Shown: one piece after another, positions 7,900 through 18,099 of the stretch
How positions within the stretch are numbered: the stretch's first letter is position 1
Layout of the letters: each line of letters starts with the position of its first letter
Origin: Oscillospiraceae bacterium
Lineage (GTDB): Bacteria; Bacillota; Clostridia; Oscillospirales; CAG-272
Direction: 5' to 3'
DNA length: 33,631 nucleotides
NCBI GenBank assembly: GCA_015065105.1
Contig: SVQZ01000027.1
Coordinates: 1 to 33,631, forward strand
Translations under genes and position numbers: made by a program
Notes under the pieces: generated by a model
What the model saw: the letters and a program-made list of their open reading frames with translations, nothing else
What the model was told of the DNA's origin: nothing
Databases searched by the model: none

Positions 7900-9354
7900 T
7901 TATGTTGTGAATACAATTCCGTACTTTTTGGCAATCATTACAGCTTTACTTTCGTAGCTGTTCGGGATATCACGAGTGACTGTATAATTGCTATTGATAG
8001 AAAGATTATCAAAATCCGGTTCATTATCAAAAGCAATTCTTTTTGCAAGCTCGCGAATATGAGTAGAGAATATTCCTTTAGCATTTCTTTTGGAAATCAT
8101 TTTAAGTGCATAGAAGGAAACGTCTTTGGCTTCGTCACAGGAGGTTCCCGAAAACAACTCGTCCATTATAAATAGGTCGTTGCCTGTGCATTCCTTTATT
8201 TTTTCGGAAAACCACTTTACTTCATTTTCAAATCTTCCGTAAAGATTTTTATTTTTGAAGTCTGACGATGAATATACAAAGATATTCTCAAATGGTACGA
8301 TTTGTGCATTATTAGCAAGAATCGGAAAACCGATTTGGAATAAAAGCTGATTGAATACTAAGGCTTCAAGAAAAACGCTTTTCCCCCCGCTGTTTGGACC
8401 TGTAAGTACAAAAATCCTTGTGTTACCGTCAAAGTGAATGCTGTTTGCAACTGAATACTTTATACCTTTTGACATAACGATACGATAGTTGTGCATTTCA
8501 TTTATTTTATAGTCATTTCTCGATATTTCAGGTATAGTTATAGGTATCTTGCTTTGTCTTAGATCTTTGAAAAAACGTACTCCTTTTATATAGAAGGAAA
8601 ATGTATTTTTATACTTGGAAAACTCATGGCAAGCACTTGTTATATATTCGCTGCTTTGCTTTGAAAGGCCTTTGAAGCCCTTGGTGATTATTTTATCAAG
8701 AACCTTATTCAATTTATAATTAAATCCCGAGATCTCATCATGGCTCAGCGATTTTCCGAGCTCGGATAACGGACAAAGGCATTCATAGTCTTTAGGACTG
8801 TTAAATGATGCCGAAAAAATCTTATCCATCAGATTACCCGATCTGTATGAATTTGCATTAACGGATACAAGCCCTGCTTCTATGGGACGAAGCTCTGGGT
8901 CTAAATTTATACCGATGGTAACGCTTGATATCTTTTTAATATCGTTTGTTATCTTACTGCAGTTTTCTTTTAATGCATCGAAATTTTTGTTTTCTTTCTC
9001 TTTTTTTATCAGTCTCAAAAATTCATTAAGTCTCGATGATTTCAAAGAATAGTGTTTAAGTTTATTATAGCTTTCTTCAATAAAGGTAATATAAGCATTG
9101 ACGGTTAAAACCGAATTTAAGGAGCTTTCCTTTGATATACCTATAGACTCAAAGGAGTTTATGAGAGAGTTAAGTAAGACATATATATCTTCAAAATCAC
9201 AAAAAAGATTATCGTTTTCAAAAAGGTCTTTAAATATTTCCTGGCGTTCTCTTATTATACCTTCATTGACGGTATAAAAGCTGCTTATATCCTCTCCTAA
9301 TATTTTGTCAAGCTCAAGATCGGAAAAGAGCTTTTTTAATTCATCGCTTACCAT
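7900..9354 (-). CDS. MutS-related ATPase lacking mismatch-recognition domains
   Basis: This is a 484-residue protein. The C-terminal third is a MutS-type ABC ATPase: Walker A GPNSGGKS (319-326), Walker B LFIMDELFSGTS (394-405) and a switch histidine in FSTHIREL (H432). The first about 300 residues are helical and Lys/Glu-rich, as in the MutS lever/clamp. There is no N-terminal mismatch-binding domain with its Phe-x-Glu motif and no C-terminal Smr nuclease as in MutS2. Classical mismatch repair is therefore unlikely. It is the last gene of a three-gene operon. Its ATG follows GAGGTGTTTAT and overlaps the end of the membrane-protein gene by 7 nt, so translation is probably coupled. The partnership suggests an ATPase acting with a membrane protein; the substrate is unknown. 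Confidence 0.75.
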   Translation of the reverse strand: MVSDELKKLFSDLELDKILGEDISSFYTVNEGIIRERQEIFKDLFENDNLFCDFEDIYVLLNSLINSFESIGISKESSLNSVLTVNAYITFIEESYNKLKHYSLKSSRLNEFLRLIKKEKENKNFDALKENCSKITNDIKKISSVTIGINLDPELRPIEAGLVSVNANSYRSGNLMDKIFSASFNSPKDYECLCPLSELGKSLSHDEISGFNYKLNKVLDKIITKGFKGLSKQSSEYITSACHEFSKYKNTFSFYIKGVRFFKDLRQSKIPITIPEISRNDYKINEMHNYRIVMSKGIKYSVANSIHFDGNTRIFVLTGPNSGGKSVFLEALVFNQLLFQIGFPILANNAQIVPFENIFVYSSSDFKNKNLYGRFENEVKWFSEKIKECTGNDLFIMDELFSGTSCDEAKDVSFYALKMISKRNAKGIFSTHIRELAKRIAFDNEPDFDNLSINSNYTVTRDIPNSYESKAVMIAKKYGIVFTT

Positions 9355-9821
9355 ATAAACACCTCGAATAAATTCTTAATGGTTTTAAATACAATAGGGA
9401 AAAATAAAAGATTTACAGCTAAGAGGGAAGAGAGCATTAAAGATAATATAATTAAATATAGCTTAATACTATATCCGGCCTTACTCCAAAAAAACATAAC
9501 CGATACTTTCATACCGCTGACGTCTTTTTCCCACCATTCAATTTTATCAGACAGCAGTATAAGAATAGTAAAGGACAGTGCATAAAATAAAGGAAGAAAT
9601 AAGTGAAGAATAAAAGATATAACATACAGTATTATTAGCCTTTTTAGTATCAGCTTATAAAGGGGTAGTATTCTGTAGCTTATATATGTTCTGCCGCTTT
9701 TATTTCGAATGTTTAGATAGTTTCCGGTTCTTCCCGGCCCGAATAATTCCCGGACTATATGATAAGCAGCGGTACAGTAAACAGAGATCATGAACACTGA
9801 AATTATAATTCTCGGGATCAT
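9348..9821 (-). CDS. Small polytopic membrane protein of unknown function
   Basis: This 157-residue protein has about four hydrophobic segments: residues 3-22, a long stretch around 57-92 that can form two helices, and about 118-147. In between is a charged loop with WWEKDV. I recognise no family. The ATG overlaps the stop of the upstream XRE gene (ATGA) and its own stop overlaps the MutS-like gene, so the three proteins are very likely made together. There is no clear ribosome site of its own, which supports translational coupling. Confidence 0.7.
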   Translation of the reverse strand: MIPRIIISVFMISVYCTAAYHIVRELFGPGRTGNYLNIRNKSGRTYISYRILPLYKLILKRLIILYVISFILHLFLPLFYALSFTILILLSDKIEWWEKDVSGMKVSVMFFWSKAGYSIKLYLIILSLMLSSLLAVNLLFFPIVFKTIKNLFEVFIW

Positions 9822-10861
9822 TTTTCATTGAAATATTCAAAATATCGTTCTTTAAATTCGGCAATTATTTTATGAGAGCTTTTTAATTTTTCATCGTGAA
9901 GCATAAGCTCTAAAAGTGATTTTGCAAAAGGGGTTATTTCATTTAAGGTTCTGTCTGCGGCATATAATAATAGGGTAGTATCCTTTGTTTTTTCTTTATC
10001 AAAGTGACGTTCAAGGGTGGTAATAATTCTATCAATGTATTTTTTTGAATCCGTTTCTCCGGAAAGTAATGCTATCTGAAAGTAATAATTCAAAAGCTGT
10101 TCTTCATAGCGTCCGCCGAACTTGCTTTCCAACAATACTTCGTATATGCCGGCAGCTTTTTTATAATAGTATATTTTTCTTTCTTGTTTTTCTTCATTGT
10201 TACAAAGCTCGACTATTGCTTCGCAAAGCTGCTGTGCCGAGAGGCTCACATTAAACATTTGTGAATTACGAAGCTTTTCACCGCTTAGGATATATTTAAT
10301 TAGAGGGTCACGACCATGCCGTAATTGGGGAAGCTTTTTGTAGTAGCTCTCGGTTTTTTTCATAAACCACTCAATATTTGATTCGGCGCATATATGGACC
10401 ATTGCATAGTTGATGCCATTTTTTATATCTATGTTGTCGCAATTTTTTTCTGCCATTTCTGCAAGCTTTATTATTTCAAAAAGATGGTTTTCGGAAAAAT
10501 CTTTTTTTGCATAAATACGGTTTATGAAAAGCAGATAATTAAGGTATTCATCAGGGTTATTTCTGATTTCTTCGATCCATGCATTGTATTCGGTATCCCA
10601 ATCGTTATTTGGGTCAAAATCACCTATTCTTAAATAAAAATCACGAAAGCGATTCGCTGTTGGGAAAATATCTCTGTCAAACAGTTTATCTATTGAACAG
10701 CGAAAAACGTTTGCTATGTCAGGTAATAGAGATACGTCGGGAGAAAGCAGTCCTCTTTCCCACTTTGATACCGTTTGAGAGGATACGCCAAGCTCCTTTG
10801 CAAGCTCGCTTTGCGTCATTTTATTAGAGATCCTGAATTCTTTAATTTTTTTGCTTAACAT
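9818..10861 (-). CDS. XRE-family regulator with helical-repeat sensor domain
   Basis: This is a 347-residue protein. Residues about 3-60 form a Cro/C1-type HTH (MTQSELAKELGVSSQTVSKWERG), a very typical sequence. The remaining about 280 residues are all-helical and look like degenerate TPR repeats, as in Rgg/NprR/PlcR-type regulators and their relatives, which often bind peptides or partner proteins. The start was set at ATG 10861, about 8 nt after GAAGGG. A GTG three codons earlier overlaps that ribosome site. It is the first gene of the operon with the membrane protein and the MutS-like ATPase, and it is probably autoregulated (see the inverted repeat at 10922-10950). Confidence 0.8.
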   Translation of the reverse strand: MLSKKIKEFRISNKMTQSELAKELGVSSQTVSKWERGLLSPDVSLLPDIANVFRCSIDKLFDRDIFPTANRFRDFYLRIGDFDPNNDWDTEYNAWIEEIRNNPDEYLNYLLFINRIYAKKDFSENHLFEIIKLAEMAEKNCDNIDIKNGINYAMVHICAESNIEWFMKKTESYYKKLPQLRHGRDPLIKYILSGEKLRNSQMFNVSLSAQQLCEAIVELCNNEEKQERKIYYYKKAAGIYEVLLESKFGGRYEEQLLNYYFQIALLSGETDSKKYIDRIITTLERHFDKEKTKDTTLLLYAADRTLNEITPFAKSLLELMLHDEKLKSSHKIIAEFKERYFEYFNEK

Positions 10862-10893
10862 ATATAACACCCTTCAATACAAATTACATTACA

Positions 10894-10922
10894 ATTTTAT
10901 CATAGATATAATTGGTTGTAAA
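10894..10922 (-). promoter_or_regulatory. Promoter of the XRE-membrane-MutS-like operon
   Basis: On the minus strand, TTTACA (10917-10922) and TAAAAT (10894-10899) are separated by exactly 17 nt. The start codon follows 32 nt downstream. Confidence 0.6.
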
Positions 10923-10950
10923 CAGACAATTCGGAGAGAGAATTGTCTGT
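10922..10950. promoter_or_regulatory. Inverted repeat next to the operon promoter, candidate operator
   Basis: ACAGACAATTC / GAATTGTCTGT is a perfect 11-bp inverted repeat with a 7-nt spacer. It directly abuts the -35 element. No real T tract follows on either strand, so an operator fits better than a terminator. Confidence 0.55.
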
Positions 10951-10977
10951 TTTGTATATGCTTTGAAACAAATATAA

Positions 10978-11351
10978 ACCCCAAGAGTTACTTGAACTCT
11001 CGGGGTCAGACTGTCGAAAAACTCGGTCGGACGTGTGAAATAATTCTTTATAATAGTTGTTTGCTCCACTTTATAAATACTAAAACTTACATTTTATTCT
11101 CCGCATATAGCTGAATAAGTATTCAAAAGCACCGTAAACATTGAGTTCACGGTGCTTTTTCACACTTTTCCGCCAAATCCTCTCTACCGTACCAAGTACG
11201 CCGACGAGAAGATTTGACGAAAACTATGGGGTTCCCCGAAACGAGCTTGCCGAGTTTTGGGGGTTCACATACCTTCGCTTTTCAAAGTCTGCCAGCTTGT
11301 CGATAAGTTTATCGACAAGCTGACCCCGAGAGTTACTTGAACTCTCGGGGT
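10978..11351. mobile_element. MITE-like element with hairpin terminal inverted repeats
   Basis: The ends are related. On the left, CCCCAAGAGTT-ACTTG-AACTCTCGGGG (10979-11005) is followed by TCAGACTGTCGAAAAACT. On the right, read on the other strand, a perfect CCCCGAGAGTT hairpin (11324-11350) is followed by TCAGCTTGTCGATAAACT. The imperfect terminal inverted repeats are about 45 bp. ATAA on both flanks (10974-10977 and 11352-11355) could be a target duplication. Inside are a perfect 14-bp palindrome CAGCTTGTCGATAA-GT-TTATCGACAAGCTG (11293-11322), the hairpin at 11125-11160 and further imperfect inverted repeats (CCGCCAAATC...GATTTGACG; CCCCGAAACGAG...). There is no transposase or convincing ORF, so movement would need help in trans. 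This is the only content between fhs and the XRE promoter region. Confidence 0.55.
11125..11160. terminator. Terminator-like hairpin inside the MITE-like element
   Basis: AAAAGCACCGT...ACGGTGCTTTT, a stem of 11 bp plus partial extension, has a run of five T on the plus side and four T on the minus side. It is the first convincing terminator met by minus-strand transcription leaving fhs. Confidence 0.6.
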
Positions 11352-11366
11352 ATAATGTATTTTATA

Positions 11367-13043
11367 TTAGAACAAGCCGGAGATCTTGCCGTTTTCGTCA
11401 ACGTCGATCTTTTCAGCCGCGGGAACCTTAGGCAAACCGGGCATGGTCATGATATCGCCTGTGAGGACTACAACGAAGCCTGCGCCTGCGCTTACCTTAA
11501 CGTTCTTTATAGTTACGGTAAAGCCTGTGGGAGCACCTAACTTTGTCATATCATCCGAGAAGGAATACTGTGTTTTTGCCATACAAACGGGACAGCTGTC
11601 AAAGCCGAGCTTCTTCAACGTGTCAAGCTGTTTCTTCGCTGCGGGAAGGAAGGTAACTCCGTCTCCTCCGTAAACCTTGGTAACTACCTTTTCGATCTTT
11701 TCCTCAAGAGGATCCTCATCCTCATAGCAGAAGGTAAAGTCGCCCTTTTCCTCTTCGCAGAGACGAACTACCTCGCGTGCGAGAGCCTCACCGCCACGGC
11801 CGCCTTCTGCCCATACGGTAGAAAGAACAACGTTTACGCCGAGCTCCTTGCACTTTTCGATAACAAGCTCGATTTCAGCATCGGTATCGGTGGGGAAGCG
11901 GTTAACTGCAACAACGGAAGGAAGCTTATATACGTTCTTGATATTGGAAACGTGTCGAAGAAGGTTGGGAAGTCCTTTTTCAAGTGCTTCAAGATTTTCG
12001 TTATTAAGCTCTGTTTTTGCAAGACCGCCGTGCATCTTAAGTGCGCGTACTGTTGCAACGATAACAACCGCGGAAGGTGTAAGACCTGCAAAACGGCACT
12101 TGATATCAAGGAACTTTTCAGCACCGAGGTCTGCACCGAAGCCTGCTTCGGTAACTGCATAATCGGAGAGCTTCATTGCCATACGGGTTGCGGTAACAGA
12201 GTTACAGCCGTGAGCGATATTAGCAAAGGGACCGCCGTGTACGAAAGCGGGAGTACCCTCAAGGGTCTGTACAAGGTTGGGCTTTAATGCATCCTTAAGA
12301 AGTGCAGTCATAGCGCCCTCAGCCTTCAACTGACCGCAGGTAACGGGCTGTTCATCGTAGGTATAACCAACGATGATATTAGCAAGTCTCTGCTTTAAGT
12401 CTGTAATAGACTTGGAAAGGCAAAGAACAGCCATAATTTCACTTGCAACGGTGATATCGTATCCGTCTTCACGGGGAACACCGTTTACACGTCCGCCAAG
12501 ACCGTCTGTAACGAAACGAAGCTGACGGTCGTTCATATCAACACAACGCTTCCATGTAATACGTCTGGGGTCGATATTAAGAGAATTTCCCTGATAGATG
12601 TGGTTGTCAAGCATTGCCGCAAGAAGGTTGTTTGCGGCACCAATTGCATGGAAGTCACCGGTGAAGTGAAGATTGATATCCTCCATGGGAACAACCTGCG
12701 CCCAGCCGCCGCCTGCGGCACCGCCCTTAACACCGAAAACGGGACCAAGGGAGGGCTCGCGCAGTGCTACGCATACATTCTTGCCGATTCTCTTTAAACC
12801 ATCGGCAAGACCTATGGTAGTTGTTGTTTTACCCTCACCTGCAGGGGTGGGAGTTATAGCTGTTACGAGGATGAGCTTACCATCCTGTTTACCTTCTTTA
12901 TTCAAAAGGGAAAGGTCAACCTTCGCCTTATACTTACCGTACTGTTCAAGATATTCATCCGGAACGTTTGCAACCTTTGCAATCTCGGTAATAGGCTTCA
13001 TTTCAACAGACTGTGCTATTTCGATATCAGACATATAAGCCAT
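11367..13043 (-). CDS. fhs: Formate-tetrahydrofolate ligase
   Basis: This cytoplasmic enzyme makes 10-formyl-THF from formate, THF and ATP. Its 558 residues match the usual length of about 556. The P-loop region [13 protein letters not shown] (about 64-76) and [22 protein letters not shown], here quoted only as landmarks GGGWAQV and HFTGD, are characteristic. The start follows AAGGAGATCTACT. It is the last gene of the purine operon, 11 nt after purL. This is functionally sensible because two enzymes of the same operon (PurN and the AICAR transformylase) consume 10-formyl-THF. In acetogens it also serves the Wood-Ljungdahl pathway, but nothing else of that pathway is here. Confidence 0.95.
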   Translation of the reverse strand: MAYMSDIEIAQSVEMKPITEIAKVANVPDEYLEQYGKYKAKVDLSLLNKEGKQDGKLILVTAITPTPAGEGKTTTTIGLADGLKRIGKNVCVALREPSLGPVFGVKGGAAGGGWAQVVPMEDINLHFTGDFHAIGAANNLLAAMLDNHIYQGNSLNIDPRRITWKRCVDMNDRQLRFVTDGLGGRVNGVPREDGYDITVASEIMAVLCLSKSITDLKQRLANIIVGYTYDEQPVTCGQLKAEGAMTALLKDALKPNLVQTLEGTPAFVHGGPFANIAHGCNSVTATRMAMKLSDYAVTEAGFGADLGAEKFLDIKCRFAGLTPSAVVIVATVRALKMHGGLAKTELNNENLEALEKGLPNLLRHVSNIKNVYKLPSVVAVNRFPTDTDAEIELVIEKCKELGVNVVLSTVWAEGGRGGEALAREVVRLCEEEKGDFTFCYEDEDPLEEKIEKVVTKVYGGDGVTFLPAAKKQLDTLKKLGFDSCPVCMAKTQYSFSDDMTKLGAPTGFTVTIKNVKVSAGAGFVVVLTGDIMTMPGLPKVPAAEKIDVDENGKISGLF

Positions 13044-13054
13044 AGTAGATCTCC

Positions 13055-16000
13055 TTAATTATTAAAATATTTAAACGCGGAGTTGAATATGTTCATTTCG
13101 TATACGCCCTCTACATTCTTGTAAAGACCGTTACCGATACGCTCGCTGTGACCCATCTTACCGAGTACTCGTCCGTCGGGGGATGTGATACCCTCTATTG
13201 CGTGAGCGGAGTTGTTGGGGTTGAATGCGATATCGTAGGTCGCGTTACCGTCAAGATCGCAGTACTGGGTAGCGATCTGTCCGTTAGCCGCAAGCTTTGC
13301 GATAAGCTCCTCACTGCCAAGGAAACGTCCTTCACCGTGGGAGATCGGCACTGTATAAACCTCGCCGGGCTTGGTACCCATGAGCCAGGGGGACTTGTTG
13401 GATGCTATTGCAGTACGGACAAGCTTGGACTGATGGCGTGCGATGGTGTTAAATGTAAGTGTGGGACAGCTTTCATCTGTATCAATGATCTCACCGTAGG
13501 GAACAAGACCGAGCTTGATAAGAGCCTGGAAGCCGTTACAGATACCGAGCATAAGACCGTCACGGTAGTTGAGAAGGTCGTGAACCTGATCCTTAACAGC
13601 CTTGTTACGGAAGAAGGCGGTAATGAACTTACCCGAGCCGTCGGGCTCATCTCCTCCGGAAAATCCTCCGGGGATGGCAATGATCTGTGCGTTACGAGCC
13701 TGCTTTGCGAAGTATTCAACTGAATCGGCAATACCTGAAGCGGTAAGATTCTTGATTACGATGATCTCGGTATCAAGACCTGCGCGCTGTGCCGCCTTTG
13801 CGGTATCAAATTCGCAGTTTGTACCGGGGAATACGGGAATGAGTACCTTGGGCTTGGTGATCTTGGTTCTGATCTCGGGGTAAGACACAGCCTCAAAACG
13901 GTAATTTTCGGGCTTTTGCTTATTAAATGCGATGTTGCAGTGATATACGTCCTCAAGCTTGCCCTCGTAGAGCTTATTTAAACCGCAGAGGCAAACCTTT
14001 TCGTCTTTGAGAACTATCTCTTTTTCTTCTGTGGTGTAACCGAGAGTCTCGCCGACAGCGGTATCATCCGCCATCTCAAGAATGAATGCGCCGTAGTTGT
14101 AGCCGAATATATCTTCAACCTTCATGGCATCTTCATACTTGAAGCCAATGCCGTTACCGATAGCCATTTTATAAACTGCTTCTGCTATACCGCCAAGGGT
14201 GGGAGTATAAGCCGCGAGGACCTTGCCTTCTCTTACAAGTTCTGCAACCTTATTGAAGTTTGCTACAAGACTGCTTGTTTCGGGAAGGCGGTTTTCGTTA
14301 TAAGCGGTACGCAGAATTGCTACTCTGTGACCTGCACCCTTGAATTCGGGGGAGATGATGTTCTTTATATCGTCGGTTGTAACCGCGAAGGAAACGAGGG
14401 TGGGGGGGACGTCGAGCTTCTCAAAGCTTCCGGACATGGAGTCCTTACCGCCTATAGAGCCGATGCCGAGATCCTTCTGTGCTTTGAATGCACCGAGGAG
14501 GGCGGAAAGAGGCTTGCCCCATCTCTTGGCATCTACACCGGGCTTTTCAAAGTATTCCTGGAAGGTGAGATATACATCCTCAAAGGACGCACCTGTTGCG
14601 ATAAGCTTACAAACAGATTCAACAACCGCAAGGTAAGCACCGTGGTAGGGGCTACGCTCGGTGATGAAGGGGTTGTAGCCCCAGGACATGAGAGAAACGG
14701 TAGAAGTATCGCCTGTTTCGGTGGAGATCTTATTTACCATTGCCTGGATGGGGGTAAGCTGATACTTACCGCCGAAGGGCATAAGAACTGTTCCTGCACC
14801 GATGGTGGAGTCAAATCTTTCACTCAAGCCGCGCTTACTGCAGGTGTTGAGGTCGGACGCAACTGCCTTATAGTTTTCCGTAAAGCTTCCTTCTACCTTC
14901 TTTGCATAGCATTCGGGCTTGGATGCTGTTATATTAATGTGCTTGGGAGCACCGTTACTGTTAAGGAATTCTCTGCTAAGATCAACGATGCTCTTGCCGT
15001 TCCAATGCATAACGAGTCTGGGCTCTGCCTGAACCTTCGCAACTACTGTTGCTTCAAGGTTTTCTTTATCTGCAAGCTCGCAGAAGCGTTCTACGTCCTT
15101 TGCTTCAACAACAACCGCCATTCTTTCCTGGGATTCGGAGATGGCAAGCTCTGTGCCGTCAAGGCCGTCATACTTCTTGGGAACAGAGTTAAGGTCGATC
15201 ACAAGACCGTCGGCAAGCTCACCGATAGCAACCGAAACACCGCCTGCGCCGAAGTCGTTACAACGCTTGATAAGCTGAGAAGCTTCCTTGTTTCTGAAAA
15301 GTCTCTGAAGCTTTCTTTCCTCGGGAGCATTACCCTTCTGAACCTCTGCTCCGCAAGATTCAAGAGACTGGAGATTGTGGGACTTGGAGGAGCCTGTAGC
15401 ACCGCCGCAGCCGTCACGGCCTGTTCTGCCGCCTAAAAGGATAACGATGTCACCGTCCTCGGGTCTCTCACGGCGAACGTTTTCAGCGGGAGCTGCTGCG
15501 ATAACAGCACCGATCTCCATACGCTTTGCCGCGTAACCGTCATGATATATCTCGTCAACCTGACCTGTAGCAAGACCGATCTGGTTACCGTAGGAGGAGT
15601 AGCCTGCAGCTGCTGTGGTAACGAGCTTACGCTGGGGCAATTTACCCTCCATGGTTTCGGAAATGGGCTTTGTGGGGTCTGCCGCGCCTGTTACACGCAT
15701 AGCGGCATAAACGTAGCTTCTGCCTGAGAGGGGGTCACGGATAGCACCGCCTATACAGGTTGCGGCACCGCCGAAGGGCTCGATCTCGGTAGGGTGGTTG
15801 TGGGTTTCGTTCTTGAAGAGAAGAAGCCATTTTTCGGTCTTACCGTCATGCTCAACGTCGATCTTAACGGTACAAGCGTTGATCTCCTCGGATTCATCGA
15901 GCTTTTCGAGCTTGCCTTCCTTTTTGAGATATCTTACTGCGAGAGTCGCGATATCCATTAAGCATACCGGCTTTGTTCTGCCTAATTCCTTACGGGTATT

Positions 16001-16750
16001 GATATAATCGTTATATGCGTCCTCTAAAAGCTTATCCTCAAAGGAAACGCTGTCTATCTCTGTTAAGAACGTGGTATGTCTGCAGTGGTCTGACCAGTAT
16101 GTATCTATCATACGGATCTCGGTGATGGTGGGGTTGCGCTTTTCCTGTCTGAAATAGTCACGGCAGAAACGGATATCGTCAAGGTCCATTGCAAGACCGA
16201 GCTTGTTCATAAGCTCTGCAAGGGACTTATCGCACATATCGATAAAGCCTTCAACTACTGCAACCTCGGTGGGAATATCATATTCAACCTTAAGTGTTGC
16301 GGGCATTTCAAGGGCAGCCTCTCTTGCCTCAACGGGGTTGATAACGTATTTCTTGATTTTTTCGATATCTTCGGTTGAGAGCTTTCCGTAGAGTGCATAA
16401 ACTCTTGCGGTACGGATCAAGGGACGCTCGCCCTGAGAGATTATCTGGATACACTGTGCGGCAGAGTCTGCACGCTGGTCATACTGACCGGGAAGATACT
16501 CTGTAGCGAAGATATAGGCATCGCCCATATCGGGAAGTTCGGCAAAGGTATCATCGAGCTGGGGCTCGGAGAAAACAGTCTTTTCTGCGTAGGAGAAAAG
16601 CTCCTCCTCGATACCTTCGCAATCATATCTGTTAAAGAGACGGACATTCTCAAGAGCATCGATGCCGAGAAGGGAAACTGCATCAGAAAGAAGAGCTCTT
16701 GCTTCATTGTCAAGTCCCGTTTTCTTTTCAACGTATATTCTGTAAACCAT
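13055..16750 (-). CDS. purL: Phosphoribosylformylglycinamidine synthase, single-chain (PurL with fused glutaminase)
   Basis: This 1231-residue enzyme catalyses step 4 of purine synthesis (FGAR + glutamine + ATP to FGAM). The order is an N-terminal PurS-like region, a linker with the [12 protein letters not shown] signature, two AIR-synthase-related ATP domains ([23 protein letters not shown]) and a C-terminal class I glutamine amidotransferase domain starting near [15 protein letters not shown]. The glutaminase nucleophile is C1071 in LGICNGFQ, with HGEGRF and GHSER further on, so this glutaminase looks intact, unlike that of CarA in this window. This is the long form used by many Clostridia and proteobacteria instead of separate PurS/PurQ/PurL. 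The start has a strong AGGAGGACAAA site. The gene follows purD by 9 nt. Confidence 0.95.
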   Translation of the reverse strand: MVYRIYVEKKTGLDNEARALLSDAVSLLGIDALENVRLFNRYDCEGIEEELFSYAEKTVFSEPQLDDTFAELPDMGDAYIFATEYLPGQYDQRADSAAQCIQIISQGERPLIRTARVYALYGKLSTEDIEKIKKYVINPVEAREAALEMPATLKVEYDIPTEVAVVEGFIDMCDKSLAELMNKLGLAMDLDDIRFCRDYFRQEKRNPTITEIRMIDTYWSDHCRHTTFLTEIDSVSFEDKLLEDAYNDYINTRKELGRTKPVCLMDIATLAVRYLKKEGKLEKLDESEEINACTVKIDVEHDGKTEKWLLLFKNETHNHPTEIEPFGGAATCIGGAIRDPLSGRSYVYAAMRVTGAADPTKPISETMEGKLPQRKLVTTAAAGYSSYGNQIGLATGQVDEIYHDGYAAKRMEIGAVIAAAPAENVRRERPEDGDIVILLGGRTGRDGCGGATGSSKSHNLQSLESCGAEVQKGNAPEERKLQRLFRNKEASQLIKRCNDFGAGGVSVAIGELADGLVIDLNSVPKKYDGLDGTELAISESQERMAVVVEAKDVERFCELADKENLEATVVAKVQAEPRLVMHWNGKSIVDLSREFLNSNGAPKHINITASKPECYAKKVEGSFTENYKAVASDLNTCSKRGLSERFDSTIGAGTVLMPFGGKYQLTPIQAMVNKISTETGDTSTVSLMSWGYNPFITERSPYHGAYLAVVESVCKLIATGASFEDVYLTFQEYFEKPGVDAKRWGKPLSALLGAFKAQKDLGIGSIGGKDSMSGSFEKLDVPPTLVSFAVTTDDIKNIISPEFKGAGHRVAILRTAYNENRLPETSSLVANFNKVAELVREGKVLAAYTPTLGGIAEAVYKMAIGNGIGFKYEDAMKVEDIFGYNYGAFILEMADDTAVGETLGYTTEEKEIVLKDEKVCLCGLNKLYEGKLEDVYHCNIAFNKQKPENYRFEAVSYPEIRTKITKPKVLIPVFPGTNCEFDTAKAAQRAGLDTEIIVIKNLTASGIADSVEYFAKQARNAQIIAIPGGFSGGDEPDGSGKFITAFFRNKAVKDQVHDLLNYRDGLMLGICNGFQALIKLGLVPYGEIIDTDESCPTLTFNTIARHQSKLVRTAIASNKSPWLMGTKPGEVYTVPISHGEGRFLGSEELIAKLAANGQIATQYCDLDGNATYDIAFNPNNSAHAIEGITSPDGRVLGKMGHSERIGNGLYKNVEGVYEMNIFNSAFKYFNN

Positions 16751-16759
16751 TTTGTCCTC

Positions 16760-18028
16760 CTATTTGAGAGCCGCTAATGCTCTCTTGCCTATATCGCTTC
16801 TGCGGTAAGCGTTTTCAAAGCTTACCTTATCAGAATAAGCATAGGCTTCCTTGATCGCATCCTCAAGGGTATCGCCTATCGCTGTAACGCCGAGTACACG
16901 GCCGCCGCCTGTAACTACCTTGCCGTCAGAAAACTTTGCGCCTGCAACGTAGATATCCTTGTTATCTTCCTTTGCGGGGAAGGTGATCTCAAAGCCTGTT
17001 TCATACTTGCCGGGGTATCCCTTGGACGCCATAACAACACAGCAAGCGGATGCATTCTTGATCTTTATCATATCCTCTGTAAGGTTACCGTCACGGCAAG
17101 CCTTCATAACAGAGAGAAGATCACATTCCAAAAGGGGAAGAACTACCTGAGTTTCGGGATCACCGAAACGGCAGTTATATTCGATAACCTTGGGACCGTC
17201 CTTGGTTATCATAAGACCGAAATAAAGGCAACCCTTAAAGCTTCTGCCTTCAGTGTTCATTGCATTAACGGTGGGAAGGAAAATCTTTTCCATACATTCC
17301 TTTGCTACAGCATCGGTGTAATAGGGGTTGGGAGCAATGGTACCCATACCGCCTGTATTAAGTCCCTCATCATTGTCAAGAGCTCTCTTGTGGTCCATGG
17401 AGGAAACCATGGGAACAACAACGTTACCGTCGGTGAAGGAGAGAACCGATACCTCAGGTCCTTCAAGGAATTCCTCAACAACGATGGAGCTTCCGCTCTC
17501 ACCGAATACCTTATCCTCCATAGCCGCCTTGATCGCATCAACTGCTTCCTCGCGGGTCATTGCAATTACAACGCCCTTACCGAGAGCAAGACCGTCTGCC
17601 TTGATAACGGTTGGAATGGGAGCAGTTTTTATATATTCAAGAGCGGATGCCGCATCGGTGAATACCTCGTAGGTTGCGGTAGGAATGCCGTATTTCTTCA
17701 TAAGGTTTTTGGAGAACACCTTACTGCCTTCGATGATCGCCGCTGCCTTATTAGGACCAAAGCAGGGAACACCTACAGCTTCAAGAGCATCAACACAGCC
17801 GAGAACCAACGGGTCATCGGGTGCAACTACTGCAAAGTCTATTTTGTTGTCGGTTGCGAACTTAACTATAGCGTCAATATCCTTTGCACCTATAGCCACA
17901 AGCTCAGCATCCTGCGCCATACCCGCATTACCGGGAAGGGCATATATCTTTTCTATTGATTTATTTTCTTTTAATTTCTTAATTATCGCATGCTCGCGGC
18001 CGCCGCCGCCAACTACTATGATGTTCAT
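16760..18028 (-). CDS. purD: Phosphoribosylamine-glycine ligase (GAR synthetase)
   Basis: Step 2 of purine synthesis: phosphoribosylamine + glycine + ATP to GAR. The length of 422 residues is normal. The N-terminus VVGGGGREHAII, the PGNAGMAQ motif and the ATP-grasp landmarks (KADGLALGKGV, EEFLEGPEVS, NCRFGDPETQ) identify it. The start follows GAGGTAAATAAGTA. Two small hairpins lie in the 105-nt gap before it (18100-18133). Confidence 0.95.
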   Translation of the reverse strand: MNIIVVGGGGREHAIIKKLKENKSIEKIYALPGNAGMAQDAELVAIGAKDIDAIVKFATDNKIDFAVVAPDDPLVLGCVDALEAVGVPCFGPNKAAAIIEGSKVFSKNLMKKYGIPTATYEVFTDAASALEYIKTAPIPTVIKADGLALGKGVVIAMTREEAVDAIKAAMEDKVFGESGSSIVVEEFLEGPEVSVLSFTDGNVVVPMVSSMDHKRALDNDEGLNTGGMGTIAPNPYYTDAVAKECMEKIFLPTVNAMNTEGRSFKGCLYFGLMITKDGPKVIEYNCRFGDPETQVVLPLLECDLLSVMKACRDGNLTEDMIKIKNASACCVVMASKGYPGKYETGFEITFPAKEDNKDIYVAGAKFSDGKVVTGGGRVLGVTAIGDTLEDAIKEAYAYSDKVSFENAYRRSDIGKRALAALK

Positions 18029-18099
18029 TACTTATTTACCTCGTTTTACAGGAATATTTCATTTCGGGCAATTAAAGATAAAACTATCGCCAACTCCAC

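Noticed and set aside
7900-9354. MutS-like gene as a true mutS or mutS2
   Set aside because: It lacks the N-terminal mismatch-recognition domain and the Smr domain, and at 484 residues it is far too short for either.
10922-10950. Inverted repeat as a terminator
   Set aside because: No adequate T tract on either strand, and it sits directly at a good -35 element.
14327-15436. Long open frame on the plus strand opposite purL (and similar ones opposite carB)
   Set aside because: It is antisense to clearly recognisable enzyme sequence, has no ribosome site or known motifs, and results from codon bias of the real gene.
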